22,925 bases of DNA. It comes from Asterionellopsis glacialis. Lineage: Eukaryota; Bacillariophyta; Plagiogrammaphyceae; Rhaphoneidales; Asterionellopsidaceae. Shown piece by piece: positions 9,719 through 19,903 of the stretch (within the stretch, counting starts at the first letter, position 1; each line of letters starts with the position of its first letter). A model generated the notes under the pieces. It was not told where the DNA came from, did no database searches, and worked only from the letters and a program-made list of their open reading frames with translations. Where the stretch lies: positions 1-22,925 of the forward strand of contig WKLE02001331.1 in NCBI GenBank assembly GCA_014885115.2, given 5' to 3'. The translations under genes and the position numbers were made by a program.

Positions 9719-12700
9719 ATGATGAATAATCACAATAACCGTTACAATGCTGTGGAAGCAGCAAGACATATTTGTCAAGAAGCACGTGTTGTGTTGACAT
9801 CCTTACGAGGTGGTCCACCAGCTGTAGCACGTGGTGAAATGGCACAAGATTTAATGGATATGAGAATGCTGGTCAAAGTACATTTACAAACACCACCACC
9901 ACCACCCGCACAGGATGAACATGTTGGTGTTGGTGCTGGTGCTGCTGATGGAGGAGGACAATTTCCACCCATGAGTCCAAGTCGTGGTGGTAATGTCAAT
10001 GCACCATCCTCACCACGTTCTGGACATCATCACCATTCTTCTTCGTATCATGCACCACCACCCTTACCAATGACACCGGAAGGTACAGTTGCCACTACGG
10101 AGGGGTCTACTACTACTACCGCTACCGATCAACAGCAGCAACTACGACAACCACAATATCAACAAGCTTATAATAGTGATGAAGAAGATCAAGGTGCTGT
10201 TTTAGTTAAACGTCAGGATGTGACGAGTCAACAGCATCATCATCAACAACAACGACAACAAGAAGTATTAATTGTACCTGATTCACCCATGCCCACATCC
10301 AAGTTGTGTAATTTGTCATTGGAATCCACACCTAAAATACGTGAAATAAAATTGGATCAACATCATCAGGGTGGGTTTGCAGGTACTAGTGGTATTAATG
10401 GTATGCCCTCTTCGGCTGTCTATCATCGTAGTAAACCAATGGTCTTGGGAGATGAAATACATGCTGGTCTTTATGCACGTCCCTTTTTAGCAGTTATCAT
10501 GGACCCCCGTGCAGCTGGACCACATACCCTAGTTGCCTTGCGATCCTTACATAGATTATTAGAACAGGGATCCCTCGTGGCAGCACAGCCACAGGAGTCT
10601 ACGGCCAATGACACTAAGCAACAACAACAACATGGATTCCAAGCATCCTTGGAACCCTTAATGAGAGCAGTTTTGGCATGTAAATTTGAACAGACGGATG
10701 CTGGTGCAGATGAAGCTGTGGAAATGGCTATCGCTGATCTATTAGCCTTATTGGTCAAGTTGAATTCATCCTTCCTTACCACTACTACGACCTCGGAGGA
10801 TGACGCAAGTCATAATAGTATCATTCATCCAGAAACATTAATGGATGCATTCAATACCGTGTTTGTTACACGCAATACATTTGTTCACTCTCCTGCTCTC
10901 TGTTATCATTTTGAAGATGTTTTGATATCCATGGTAACTTGCATCTTTAATAATGTTTTACAACAAGATGAAAGCGATAACGACAGCAAAACAGCACAAT
11001 TGATTTTAGAATTTTTAGTCAATCAATTGTTGCATACACCTTTGGCAGGTGGTGGGAATGATACCATTATGGACGCCTCAGGCCGTGAAGCACAACTTGC
11101 ACATGATGCTACACGTGTGTTGTGTTTACGATTAACACGATGCTGTTTGAAAGTTGGTTGGGGTAATCGTGAAGCTCCTACAACAAAACAGACCACTGCA
11201 AAAGGAAGGGCTGAAGCGAAAGTTAGTAGTAGTACCACAGATGATAACAAGAAGGAAGAGGACAGCACCAGCAACGACAGCAGTGATGACGAAGAAGAGA
11301 CAAGGTCACTTCTTACGATTATTAAAGATGATTTGTGTCTTTCATTACTCATGACCGGACAAGCCATTTGGGCCTATCATGATGCATCATCCAATATATC
11401 ACCTGGTATCATCTCCTTGGAGGTCTTAAGTGAAATTTGTGGCACATTATCCACCTTGTGGAATACAAAAGCTTTAAGGTGTCATTTGGAATCACAGTTT
11501 GAAACCATGTTTACAGGTTTCTATCAGCGTGCATTGGCATTGTTACGAAAACGTCCTAACCCATTGGATTCCACATCCTTCAATGCTAATTTAGTATTTG
11601 ATGCAGAAGTTGAATTAATCTTGGAATCATTGGTGGATATTTTATGTCTTCATACAGATACACATTCCATTACGAGAGGTGACGGTGGTGCATTGGAAAC
11701 ATTGTTTTCCATGTATGATTGTCATATGAGTCGATCCGATGTGGCATCAGGATTAATCGTAGAGTTGTGTCGTTCCTGTGGTGGTAATGTGAGTGAAGAA
11801 GGCAAAATTTTATTGGACGATTCCTTATCCTCGTCTGGAGCCAACACGGGTGGTGCCAATACACCTGTAGCATCTGCACCTTCCTCTGGTGCTGCTATTG
11901 GTGGTGATGCTGGTAACATGATGGTTGAGGGTTCACTATGGCGTCCAGTACCGGCACACCTGAAAGAACTATGCGCAGAAGCATTGGTAGGAGGAATGAA
12001 TTGTCTCTTCAATGATGATACTTCAGTAGCAGCAGCAGCAGTTGGAGAAGAAGGATCTCCTTTTATTGGACGAATGAATGAGGTCGCCCAAATGCCAAAA
12101 TTGTTGGCTCCACCTTTAGAGGAAAGTAATAGCCAAGAGGAAGAAAAAGAAGAAGCTGGCAATTTCGTTGTCCTTCCTCCCATCCTAACACTACGCGAAA
12201 CAAAATCGAAAAAACGATTGATGCGTACAGCCGCAACCATGTTTAATACCAAGGCCAAGACTGGAATTCAATTCCTTGTTGATTCTGGATTGATCCCAAG
12301 TCCAGTAACACCCAAGAGTGTTGCTTCATTCCTTAGGAATGCACTTGTTGTTGGGTTGGACAAGAAGGCTGTTGGTCAATACCTGGGCGAAGCTGGGAAG
12401 GGACCGGTGCCTGGTAAATCCCCACCTAGTTGGGAACGTGACTGGTTCCATAAGGAAGTGTTGACTACGTACTGTTCACTTTTCCGATTTGAACGTCAAT
12501 CACTTTTGGATGGATTACGAATGTTCTTGGCTTCATTCCGTTTACCTGGCGAGGCACAAATGATCGATCGTATCCTCCAAGCTTTTGCAGAAAGTTGTGG
12601 TCGTGTGTGTGATGAAGGTCCTGAGGGACCTCTCAAGTTGTTTTCACCTGACCCGAAAAAGGCAAGTGATGCAGCTTATCTTTTGTCCTTTAGTATTATT

Positions 12701-15700
12701 ATGCTAAATACAGATCAGCATAATGACAATATCCGAGAAGATCGGAAAATGTCAGCAGAAGACTTTGTGAAGAACAACACTGATTACGGTGCAGACATTA
12801 CCGAAAAGGGCCACGAACTTCCTGCAGACTACTTGGTGGGGATCTACGAAAGTATCCGCGAAGAGGAAATCCGTACAGAAGGTGAAGGAGCCGATGGTCA
12901 CATGACTGTGGAACGATGGAAGGATGTTCTTCGTGGACCTCCTGGTGAAACGGAAGATGAATCGTTCGTTTTGGGATCTAAAACTGATGCCAATGATTTG
13001 AAAGAACTTGTCCTTGAAACTGTCTGGATGCCAATCCTATCGGCCATTGGTGGATTGTGGGGTGCCCCACCGATTGGACTAGAAGGAGAAGGAGGTATTC
13101 AGCCTCCAGGATCAAATCCTCGCAGAAATCAAGGTGGTATGCTAGGTGCTCAAGGTGCTCGTCTTGGAATGGACATGTCTATGGCCATGTTGGATGGTGT
13201 ACGCAATTTAGGTCGTCTGGATATTTTCCATCAGATCTTTGGATGTATCTGTCGGTACACGGGTTTGTTGGGAACGTATGATAGAGATAGTGTCGACAGG
13301 ACATGGTCCTTTGTAAATTCTGTGGAAGCACAAAGTGCAGTCAGTGTGGCGATTCAGGTTGCCCGAGATGCTGGTGATGCACTGAACCATGAAGCATGGA
13401 AATGTGTTTGGGGGATTATCTTCGAACTTCGTGACTTGAAATTGTTGAGCAGCGGCGTCACAAAGAAAAAGAAGGGCATTTTAGCTGAGAGCGAGCCAGA
13501 CTTACTATCTCAAACTTCTCGTCGGGATTGGATGATGAGGTTAGTTAAGGGAAGCGTCGGCGATGATGGTGGTGCCAGTAGTACAACTGCAAAGAAAAGT
13601 TTTTTCCAAGCATTGTTTGGCTCAGAGGACAAGTCGGCGGCTAGACGAAGGACAAACACTGAAGATAGCATTGCAGAAAATCCCCGTTTGCCCAAGGTGC
13701 AGAGCCTTCATGGCAAAGAAGATCTGATTCTCTGGGATGATCTTGCTCCTAGTGACGACGAGGAAGAAAGCTACACCGAAGAAAGTTCTGATGATGACGT
13801 AGATAATACCTACAATGCATTCACCAGTGAAGGTGCCAAGTTTGAGAGTCTTCTCATCCATGAAGACTTTCTAGTGTACCAGGAAGATGCTCCAGTTACA
13901 GGCCTTGAACGCATTGAGGATACACGCCAGTTTCAAATCACCCCACGTGCCAGAGTACGAAAGCGTCTTGGCAGGGTGTGCGACTTTGACGGTATTGTCT
14001 CTGACAGCCGTTTCCTCGATCTGGAAAGTATCCAAAGTCAACTCAAGGCACTGGTGGAAATACTGGAGTCATCTGCATCTCCTCTCGGTGAAGCTGACGA
14101 AGCTGACAAAAAAGAAAACGGCAAAATAAGCGAGAATGTTTTCTCCAGAGCCATGGCGTCCTTCAACAACTTCCCAATCAGTCCTGCTTCCGAAGCTTTG
14201 GCAGAGGTCCTGATTTGCGAAATCGCTATTAAGAACAAAGATCGTCTCGGTGTGCTCTGGACAACGATGCTTCGCGATCACTACAAGAACCGGCTGGAAG
14301 GTGCCATGAGAGCCAATCAGGCAGCCAATAGCAATAATGAAAAGCTTGCTCCACTATCTATTGATCCCGGAATGGAAAAATGTGTAAGCGGACTGCTTAG
14401 AATCTGTGGCTATGCGGTACTCCGGGAGGAGGTTGCCAATGAGATCTTGGGATCTCTTCAGCTGTTCTACCAGTCGGAAGACGATACACATCCTTCGGTG
14501 TCCTTCAGAGGACTCAACAAACATCTGGGAGAGGGATTGTGGAGAATATGCCGAAATGTCGATGAATTGCGACAACTTGGTGTTGAGGGTTGGGATGGAC
14601 TTCTTGGGTTAGCCCAATGGTGTGCCTTCAGCGGGGGCAGTACCCTTCTTGATGCTTCCAAAGTTCACGGAAAACCAAATCTCGACGACGACGATTCAGC
14701 TTTGCAAGCTTATCGGGCTCTACATCTAATGCTTCATGCACCTGAGTTGAAAGATGTTATTCCGTTTAGAGTTGTTGGAGCGATCCGTGCCCTTGTAGTC
14801 GCTGGAGAAAGATCTCACTTTCCAAAGCTAAGTTGTGCAGGACTCGACTTGCTCCATTTGTTGCACACGCGACTTGAGACTCTCATCGCTAGAGCCGTTG
14901 ACCCATCAAGCAATTCTCCCCCGCGAAAAAGTTCTGGTGAAAATGAAAGTGAAATATGGTTGACGTGTTGGGGACCCGTCTTGGAAGGCATGTCAGCTTC
15001 CGCGGAGTTCAGTCAGTATCCGGTACGTTTGTGATCAAGTCGAAAGAGAAGATCTATCTTTACATCTGTTTTCAGAATCTCACATTATTTTTCAACAATC
15101 TATATTTCTTCAGTCTGTTCGCCAGCATGCTCTGTCCATGTTGACAGATGCATTTATTGATAAACAGGGTCGGTGCATCCCAGCGGATCATCTTTGCAAG
15201 GTTCTTCAAGAAATATGCATTCCGTTGGCAGGAAAGCAACTGTCGTCAATGTTTCAGGATGCCAGGGCCATGACGAGCCACGTTGAGGAAATTATGATTG
15301 AGTTTGAACTTTGCATTAGTTTGATGTTCAAGCCATTCTTACACCATCTGAAACGAATAGTCAGCGCAGATGCAGATCTCTTATCAGTATGGACTGGTAT
15401 ACTAAAAGTTCTAGAAAATCTTCTCAGAGCGGATGACAGCTTAAAGGTCAGTCCTGAAAACGACCCTGGACCAGCGACAATAAAGAAAGCCCGCAAAATC
15501 CTCTTTACTTCTAGAGAGTTAGCCAGCGAACACCTCCGAAATGCGATAACTGTTCTGATTGCAAGTGGTATCCTAAAGGGCAAACCTGAATCTCCACATG
15601 ACCTTAGTGCCTTGACCTGGGCTTCAATCGATAAGATGTCCTTTTGCAAGGATGCGGTTGAAGAATGGAAAAAATCCGCCATGTTGCCGGCACCCGAACA

Positions 15701-15878
15701 GGAGGAAATAGAAGACGCTGTACTTCTGACAGATACAGAAACTGCCATGTCAGGCCAAGAGGAACAGAAAACTAACGTAGAAGACGGCGTACTTCTGACA
15801 GATACAGAAACTACCATGTCCGGCCAAGAGGAACAGAAAACTAACGAAGAAGAATCCGGTGTGGCGCAAGAAGTGTAG
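9719..15878 (+). CDS. GBF1: GBF1/GNOM-type ARF guanine-nucleotide exchange factor (Sec7 domain, 2 exons)
   Basis: Exons 9719-15022 and 15114-15878 join in phase 0 to give 2022 residues, somewhat longer than human GBF1 (about 1860). The protein would load GTP on ARF GTPases at Golgi membranes and so drive COPI coat recruitment. Visible parts in order: a DCB domain split by a low-complexity insertion (start within residues 1-58; resumes near 241 with LYARPFLAVI); a HUS region with the YDC motif at about 665; the Sec7 domain at about 830-1055, with catalytic Glu945 in FRLPGEAQ and the LNTDQHN motif; then HDS-type helical repeats (for example YDRDSVDRTWSFVNS) and an acidic linker near 1350. The C-terminus ends in a 23-residue tandem duplication. 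ATGATG at 9719 is the first start, and the DCB homology begins within 20 residues of it. The GBF1/GNOM rather than BIG class is favoured by the GEAQ loop and HDS layout. Confidence 0.92.
15023..15113 (+). other. Intron of ARF-GEF gene
   Basis: The 91-bp interval starts GTACGT and ends TTTCTTCAG with a T-rich tract before it. Splicing joins EFSQYP to SVRQHALSML, a sensible HDS3-type helix start. A competing CAG at 15073 would give an AT-rich, unlikely peptide and a frame ending soon after. Confidence 0.88.
15711..15848 (+). repeat. 69-bp tandem duplication inside ARF-GEF coding sequence
   Basis: Units 15711-15779 and 15780-15848 differ at only about six positions. Each encodes 23 residues (EDAVLLTDTETAMSGQEEQK then TN and one more; second copy EDGVLLTDTETTMSGQEEQK). 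The unit length is a multiple of three, so the frame is kept. It sits 10 codons before the stop, in an acidic, probably disordered tail. Confidence 0.95.
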
Positions 15879-16235
15879 TTCCATAAATTATCTGTAACTC
15901 TTTTTTACAAAATTATTCTGATATAATTCATCAAGTGGATTGCACTTTTGAACAACAACCTCCATATCTTCGGCATATGGATCGATGTATCGATTGATTG
16001 ACTCGCCCTTTTATCAGTGACACAACAGTAGTGTTTGTCATTTTATGCCTGTTGTTTGTTGCTTACACAACACAAGTACACCGCATTTTCTTCATTGAGA
16101 TTTTTTCAGTCCCTTTGCGTGAATCACAAAACAGTACAGGCAGCAAAAACGCATATTTCATTACCTTCAAGAACAACATTCCTTTTTCTTGTCCACATTC
16201 TTGGGTACAGCACTCTTTGTGCAGTATATTTAAAA
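15879..16235. other. Spacer between ARF-GEF and DUF4116 genes
   Basis: This holds the ARF-GEF 3' region and the DUF4116 gene leader. A hairpin CCATAT (15962-15967) / ATATGG (15975-15980) encloses CTTCGGC, and directly after it ATCGAT repeats twice (15981-15994). In-frame codons run upstream of the DUF4116 ATG to 16035 but contain no ATG, so they were not added to the gene. Confidence 0.5.
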
Positions 16236-17195
16236 ATGCTTCCCAGGATAGGCCAAGAGGTGGTGAAGTTGGTTACGAAGATGTTAGAGTTGAAGTTTAT
16301 AAAGTGGTTGTTTCAGGATAAAAATGAGAGGGTAAAACATCAAAATCCCCGTTATCTCAAAGATGCCTCTTATGAATTTCGATCAGATAAACAAGTTGTG
16401 CTTGAAACCGTAATGGTGAATGGATATGAATTAGCATATGCCTCTAAATCACTTCGAGCTGATAAAGAGGTGGTACTTGCTGCTGTAGGACAAAACATCA
16501 TCACAAACAACAATAGGCACTACGAGAGGAAAGAATTCCATAGATTTCAAGGACACCAGACTAAAGATGAGATAGTGCTCGTACCTGTAGATACAAAAAA
16601 TAGATGGATACTTCATAATGTCTCTGATGAACTTCGAGCAAACAGAGATGTGATTCATGCAGCTGTGAACAATTGTGGAGCTTCACTTCAATTTGCTTCA
16701 AAAGAACTCCAAGGAGATAAGGGCATTGTACTTCAAGCTGTTCAAAGTGATGGCCTGGCGCTGCTTTATGCTTCAGAAGAACTTCGAGGAGATAAAGAGG
16801 TAGTTCTCATGGCCGTTACCAACATCAGTATGGCAATTGCATATGCTTCCGAAGAACTTCGAGACGATAAGGAGATCGCCCTTGCTACGATGCAACAGGA
16901 TTTCAAATATGCCTGCACTTGTATGAATTTGTCACGACACGCCTATTACTATCTTTCTACCCGACTCCAACAAGATCCTCATATACATTATCGTGATTTT
17001 GTGAGTAAAGGTATCGCTGATATGATTCTTGATTATAATATACCGCAATCTTTATGGGCAAACATACTTGCGAAAAAAAGTAATCTACCATTCTATATAT
17101 TTTATTATCTTACCAACAAACCTGATTTAGTAAAAGATGTGATGTCATGTAAAGATGAATCAATCAATGACGTGTCATCATGGTGGAAAAGTTGA
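16236..17195 (+). CDS. DUF4116-like repeat protein
   Basis: The predicted 319-residue protein has repeating units of the form EELRxDKEVVLxAV...AxxYAS, which I recognise as the DUF4116 type (Pfam PF13475). Aligning on the Asp of LRxDK gives positions 51, 76, 111, 136 (Asn), 161, 186 and 211, a strict 25-residue period with one 10-residue insertion between units 2 and 3. Unit 3 (HQTKDEIVLVPV) is degenerate. The C-terminal 100 residues lack repeats and are Tyr/Leu-rich. No catalytic residues, signal peptide or membrane segment are seen. The family's function is unknown; such short helical repeats usually bind partners. The start is the first ATG in frame; the open frame continues 201 nt upstream without an ATG, so a missed 5' exon is possible. 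It converges on the TPR gene with a 60-bp gap. Confidence 0.75.
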   Translation: MLPRIGQEVVKLVTKMLELKFIKWLFQDKNERVKHQNPRYLKDASYEFRSDKQVVLETVMVNGYELAYASKSLRADKEVVLAAVGQNIITNNNRHYERKEFHRFQGHQTKDEIVLVPVDTKNRWILHNVSDELRANRDVIHAAVNNCGASLQFASKELQGDKGIVLQAVQSDGLALLYASEELRGDKEVVLMAVTNISMAIAYASEELRDDKEIALATMQQDFKYACTCMNLSRHAYYYLSTRLQQDPHIHYRDFVSKGIADMILDYNIPQSLWANILAKKSNLPFYIFYYLTNKPDLVKDVMSCKDESINDVSSWWKS

Positions 17196-17255
17196 TTTAT
17201 ATACTGAGTGGCTTTTTTCAGTGGCATAACAGTAGTAGTTAATTGACTCTTATGG

Positions 17256-18953
17256 TTATGATGGTAAGGTAAAGGTTGGTGGTTTTTCACCTTTCACAAT
17301 CGCAATGTTCCGTAATGCATGTAATACATTAGGATCATTATCACCCAAATCTGGATCTGCATGGATACGTGCAATCAACAAGGATTCACGAAAGTATGAT
17401 AGTGCTTCGGATGTATTTCCTAATGTAGCATGTACAGCACCAATACCATTTAATGTTTTGGCAACTTCAGGATGCGATTCATCGCCATGCTCTTGTTTGG
17501 CAACCTTACGTTTTACATGATAGGCATCCATAAAGGCTTCCAACGCTTCTTCATGATGACCCTGTTGGGAATATATTTGACCCAAATTATGTTTCACAAC
17601 TCCTTCCAATGCTCTTTTGTTAAGACTACTCGTACTACTACCCTCCATTGTAGTTTCACTTTCATCTACGTTATTGTTTCCAAAGTATTCTTCCATAATT
17701 CGTTCATACTCATTTTGTGCTAATCCTAATTCATCCATGGATTGGTAACAATCGGCTATAGATACTTGTAACTTTAAACGTTTATCGTCAGCAGTAATAT
17801 CGTTACCAATAATTGTCGTAAGGTTGTATCCAACCTGGATGGTGTGTTCCAAGGAATCCAAAGCATCTCGATATTTGTGTAAGGCATCTTCATGATGACC
17901 CATCATTCGTAACAGTAAGCCATAATTTTCATATATTTTAATGATTTCCGGATGTGCCTGTGTTTGTTCTTCTAGGCTGCTTTCGGAAGATACAGAGGAT
18001 AGTTGTGAGGCGCGTAATCCATGAAATCGATATTGATCCTCTGCTCTTTCTAAATAATGTTTCGATTGTTCTAAATCTACAGATGACATGATGGTGGCTA
18101 AATCATTATAAGCTCTTCCAATGTCTGCATGGAACATCATATCACCCGTAGTGGGACTACCAGTAGTAGTAGTAGTAGTACCATCATCATTCGTATTATT
18201 ATTATTATTTGGATTGTACACTCGATGAAGGAGAATATCTAACGACATTTGACTATACTTTTGTGCTGTTTTCCAATATTTTTCTGGATTTTGTGCCAAA
18301 TAGTACCGGCCGATACGTCCATAGGCATCCGATTGTTGTTTCGGTAGTAAATAGTCTTGATGGTCTTGTAATAAGGTTTCTTGTGTCGCAATAGCATCAT
18401 CCCAATATTGTAATTTTTCATATAATTCACGTAATGTTTCCAAGGATTCAATAATAATGGATTCATCATCATCTTCTGTAGTGGTATTCAACAAGGATTG
18501 ATGATGTTTCACGGCTTCTTTTAATTGTGTTTCTAATAAAGTGTCTTGTTGCTCCATGGTAGCATTACTGCTGCTTTGGTCGTTAGCCTGTGATTGTTGC
18601 TGCTGTTGTTGTTGTTGTTGTTTCTCTAAAATTTCTCCTTCTACCATTGGACCTGAATATGAAATCTTTCTCAAATGTGTTGTAGCTCTATAATTTCTAC
18701 TGAAAATCCGAAAAGGGTTGTGAGGAGAAAGAGACACGAACTCTTTACTTTTTGGTTCGATGTATACATCATGACTATTATTTTGGGAAAGATTTTGACA
18801 AGTAGGGTCTTGCGGTTGCTGATTCATACTTTGAACCACTATTGACATACTTCGAACACCGCCAATGGTATCGGTATGTCCTATACGTAATCGACAATGA
18901 TTCTTCAGAATCATCGTCTTGTTGAATCCATTCTTCAACATCATCATTGTCAT
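17256..18953 (-). CDS. TPR (kinesin-light-chain-like) protein, possibly mitochondrial
   Basis: A single exon encodes 565 residues from the first in-frame ATG. The N-terminus (MTMMMLKNGFNKTMILKNHC) is rich in Lys, Arg, Asn and hydrophobic residues and lacks acidic ones for about 30 residues, as mitochondrial presequences do; this targeting is inference. A Gln9 run lies at 112-120. From about 165 to the end there are roughly six tetratricopeptide units, the clearest being HPEIIKIYENYGLLLRMMGH, VKHNLGQIYSQQGHHEEALE and VAKTLNGIGAVHATLGNTSE, with the 40-42-residue spacing and A-Y-F pattern of TPR_12/kinesin-light-chain repeats. An Asn/Thr-rich insertion interrupts the array near 250. TPR arrays are scaffolds; the partner is unknown. 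The gene diverges from the dioxygenase gene and converges with the DUF4116 gene. Confidence 0.83.
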   Translation of the reverse strand: MTMMMLKNGFNKTMILKNHCRLRIGHTDTIGGVRSMSIVVQSMNQQPQDPTCQNLSQNNSHDVYIEPKSKEFVSLSPHNPFRIFSRNYRATTHLRKISYSGPMVEGEILEKQQQQQQQQQSQANDQSSSNATMEQQDTLLETQLKEAVKHHQSLLNTTTEDDDESIIIESLETLRELYEKLQYWDDAIATQETLLQDHQDYLLPKQQSDAYGRIGRYYLAQNPEKYWKTAQKYSQMSLDILLHRVYNPNNNNNTNDDGTTTTTTGSPTTGDMMFHADIGRAYNDLATIMSSVDLEQSKHYLERAEDQYRFHGLRASQLSSVSSESSLEEQTQAHPEIIKIYENYGLLLRMMGHHEDALHKYRDALDSLEHTIQVGYNLTTIIGNDITADDKRLKLQVSIADCYQSMDELGLAQNEYERIMEEYFGNNNVDESETTMEGSSTSSLNKRALEGVVKHNLGQIYSQQGHHEEALEAFMDAYHVKRKVAKQEHGDESHPEVAKTLNGIGAVHATLGNTSEALSYFRESLLIARIHADPDLGDNDPNVLHALRNIAIVKGEKPPTFTLPS

Positions 18954-19181
18954 TTGGGACGGTGACAAAAAATAATAATGTACCTTTGTCCAATGTGTGG
19001 ATGGAGAGGCATTTTGAGATTTTCTTGTGTCTGTCCCCCCATTTCATGATTGATGTGCACGATGGGTGTGCTGGGGGAAATACATATTTTTCTGGGGGGG
19101 AGCATGGGAAAGGTACAGGTCAGAAAGTTCCGGAGTCCAAGTTCCTTGAAGTTTGTGTCTTTCGTATCACTCGTGTTGAGG

Positions 19182-19211
19182 TGACGTCATCTCGAGTTGG
19201 ATTCGACGTCA
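19182..19211. promoter_or_regulatory. Paired CRE-like (TGACGTCA / ACGTCA) elements
   Basis: A full palindromic TGACGTCA occupies 19182-19189 and an ACGTCA half-to-full site occupies 19206-19211. TGACGT/ACGTCA motifs are bZIP (CREB/ATF-type) sites, and in the diatom Phaeodactylum similar motifs act as CO2/cAMP-responsive elements of plastid carbonic anhydrase promoters. Their use here is inference from motif and position, about 230-260 bp from the TPR start and about 700 bp from the dioxygenase start. Confidence 0.45.
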
Positions 19212-19645
19212 CGACACAAGCCGACTCGATCCAGATCAATTTAGATCGGAGGATGACACATCATCCTTTATGCGCGCGAATCTTCACGCCGTAGTTGTAG
19301 AACGAGAATCTTTGATGATGGAGATGTCGACGATTGCACAAACCAGAGGCGCGTGCACGGCTAAAACAACAACAGGCAACCTGCTGGAAGTTGCCAAGAA
19401 AAAAAGAGACTCTGCAAGGACAGCAGGAGATCTTTGGGCAATCTTCATTCTCACTTCAACAACCGGGTCTCCTTGAAGTTTTTACGTCCGACTTTGTACC
19501 ATAGCTACAGAGTTGCTACGTGGCCTGAATTTTCCAATCTGTTTTTTTCGCAGAAAATGGAAAAACCAAAAACAGAAAAAAAAGTGAGTGCTGTCTCATT
19601 TGGCTTCAACCAAGTTCACACGTGAAAATAACTAGAGCAAATCTT

Positions 19646-19662
19646 CCTCTCTAGTAGAGAGG
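19646..19662. promoter_or_regulatory. 17-bp perfect dyad upstream of dioxygenase gene
   Basis: CCTCTCTA and TAGAGAGG are exact reverse complements around a single G. It lies about 240 bp before the dioxygenase ATG and could be a dimeric factor site; no factor is known to me. Confidence 0.4.
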
Positions 19663-19903
19663 ACTAGTATTTGAACTGTGACACACGACATTGAGATACA
19701 ACATATTGGCTTCTCAATCTTGTGGCACTTTCCAACCTGTTACTACTCATTTCCACGCGTGTGTGTAACAAATCCGAACAGTAGAGATAGTATTTCCAAA
19801 GTTACTCTAGCTAGTACTATAATACTCTCTTGTCTTTTTCGTTCTCCCATTCAAAACTCCATTGGTACCAAGAGAATTTAAAACACAAGACATTTTCATC
19901 ATC

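Larger units (their letters stand above)
18954..19903. promoter_or_regulatory. Divergent promoter region between TPR and dioxygenase genes
   Basis: This 950-bp spacer separates the starts of two divergent genes. It is less AT-rich than the 4.6-8.8 kb island. It contains G- and C-runs near 19034 and 19094, two CRE-like elements (19182 and 19206), a CACGTG (19619-19624), a 17-bp perfect dyad (19646-19662) and a TATAAT stretch at 19818, 86 bp before the dioxygenase ATG. Which elements are used is not visible from sequence. Confidence 0.5.

Noticed and set aside
15138..15878. A separate 246-residue gene after the ARF-GEF
   Set aside because: A 91-bp GT-AG intron joins it in phase to the Sec7-domain exon, and the sequence continues the HDS helical region.
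18954..18968. TPR gene start five codons upstream
   Set aside because: The codon at 18968 reads TTG on the minus strand. The first ATG in frame is at 18953, and non-ATG starts are rare in nuclear genes.
19862..19903. Dioxygenase start 14 codons upstream
   Set aside because: That codon is TTG, and the signal peptide begins cleanly at the ATG at 19904.
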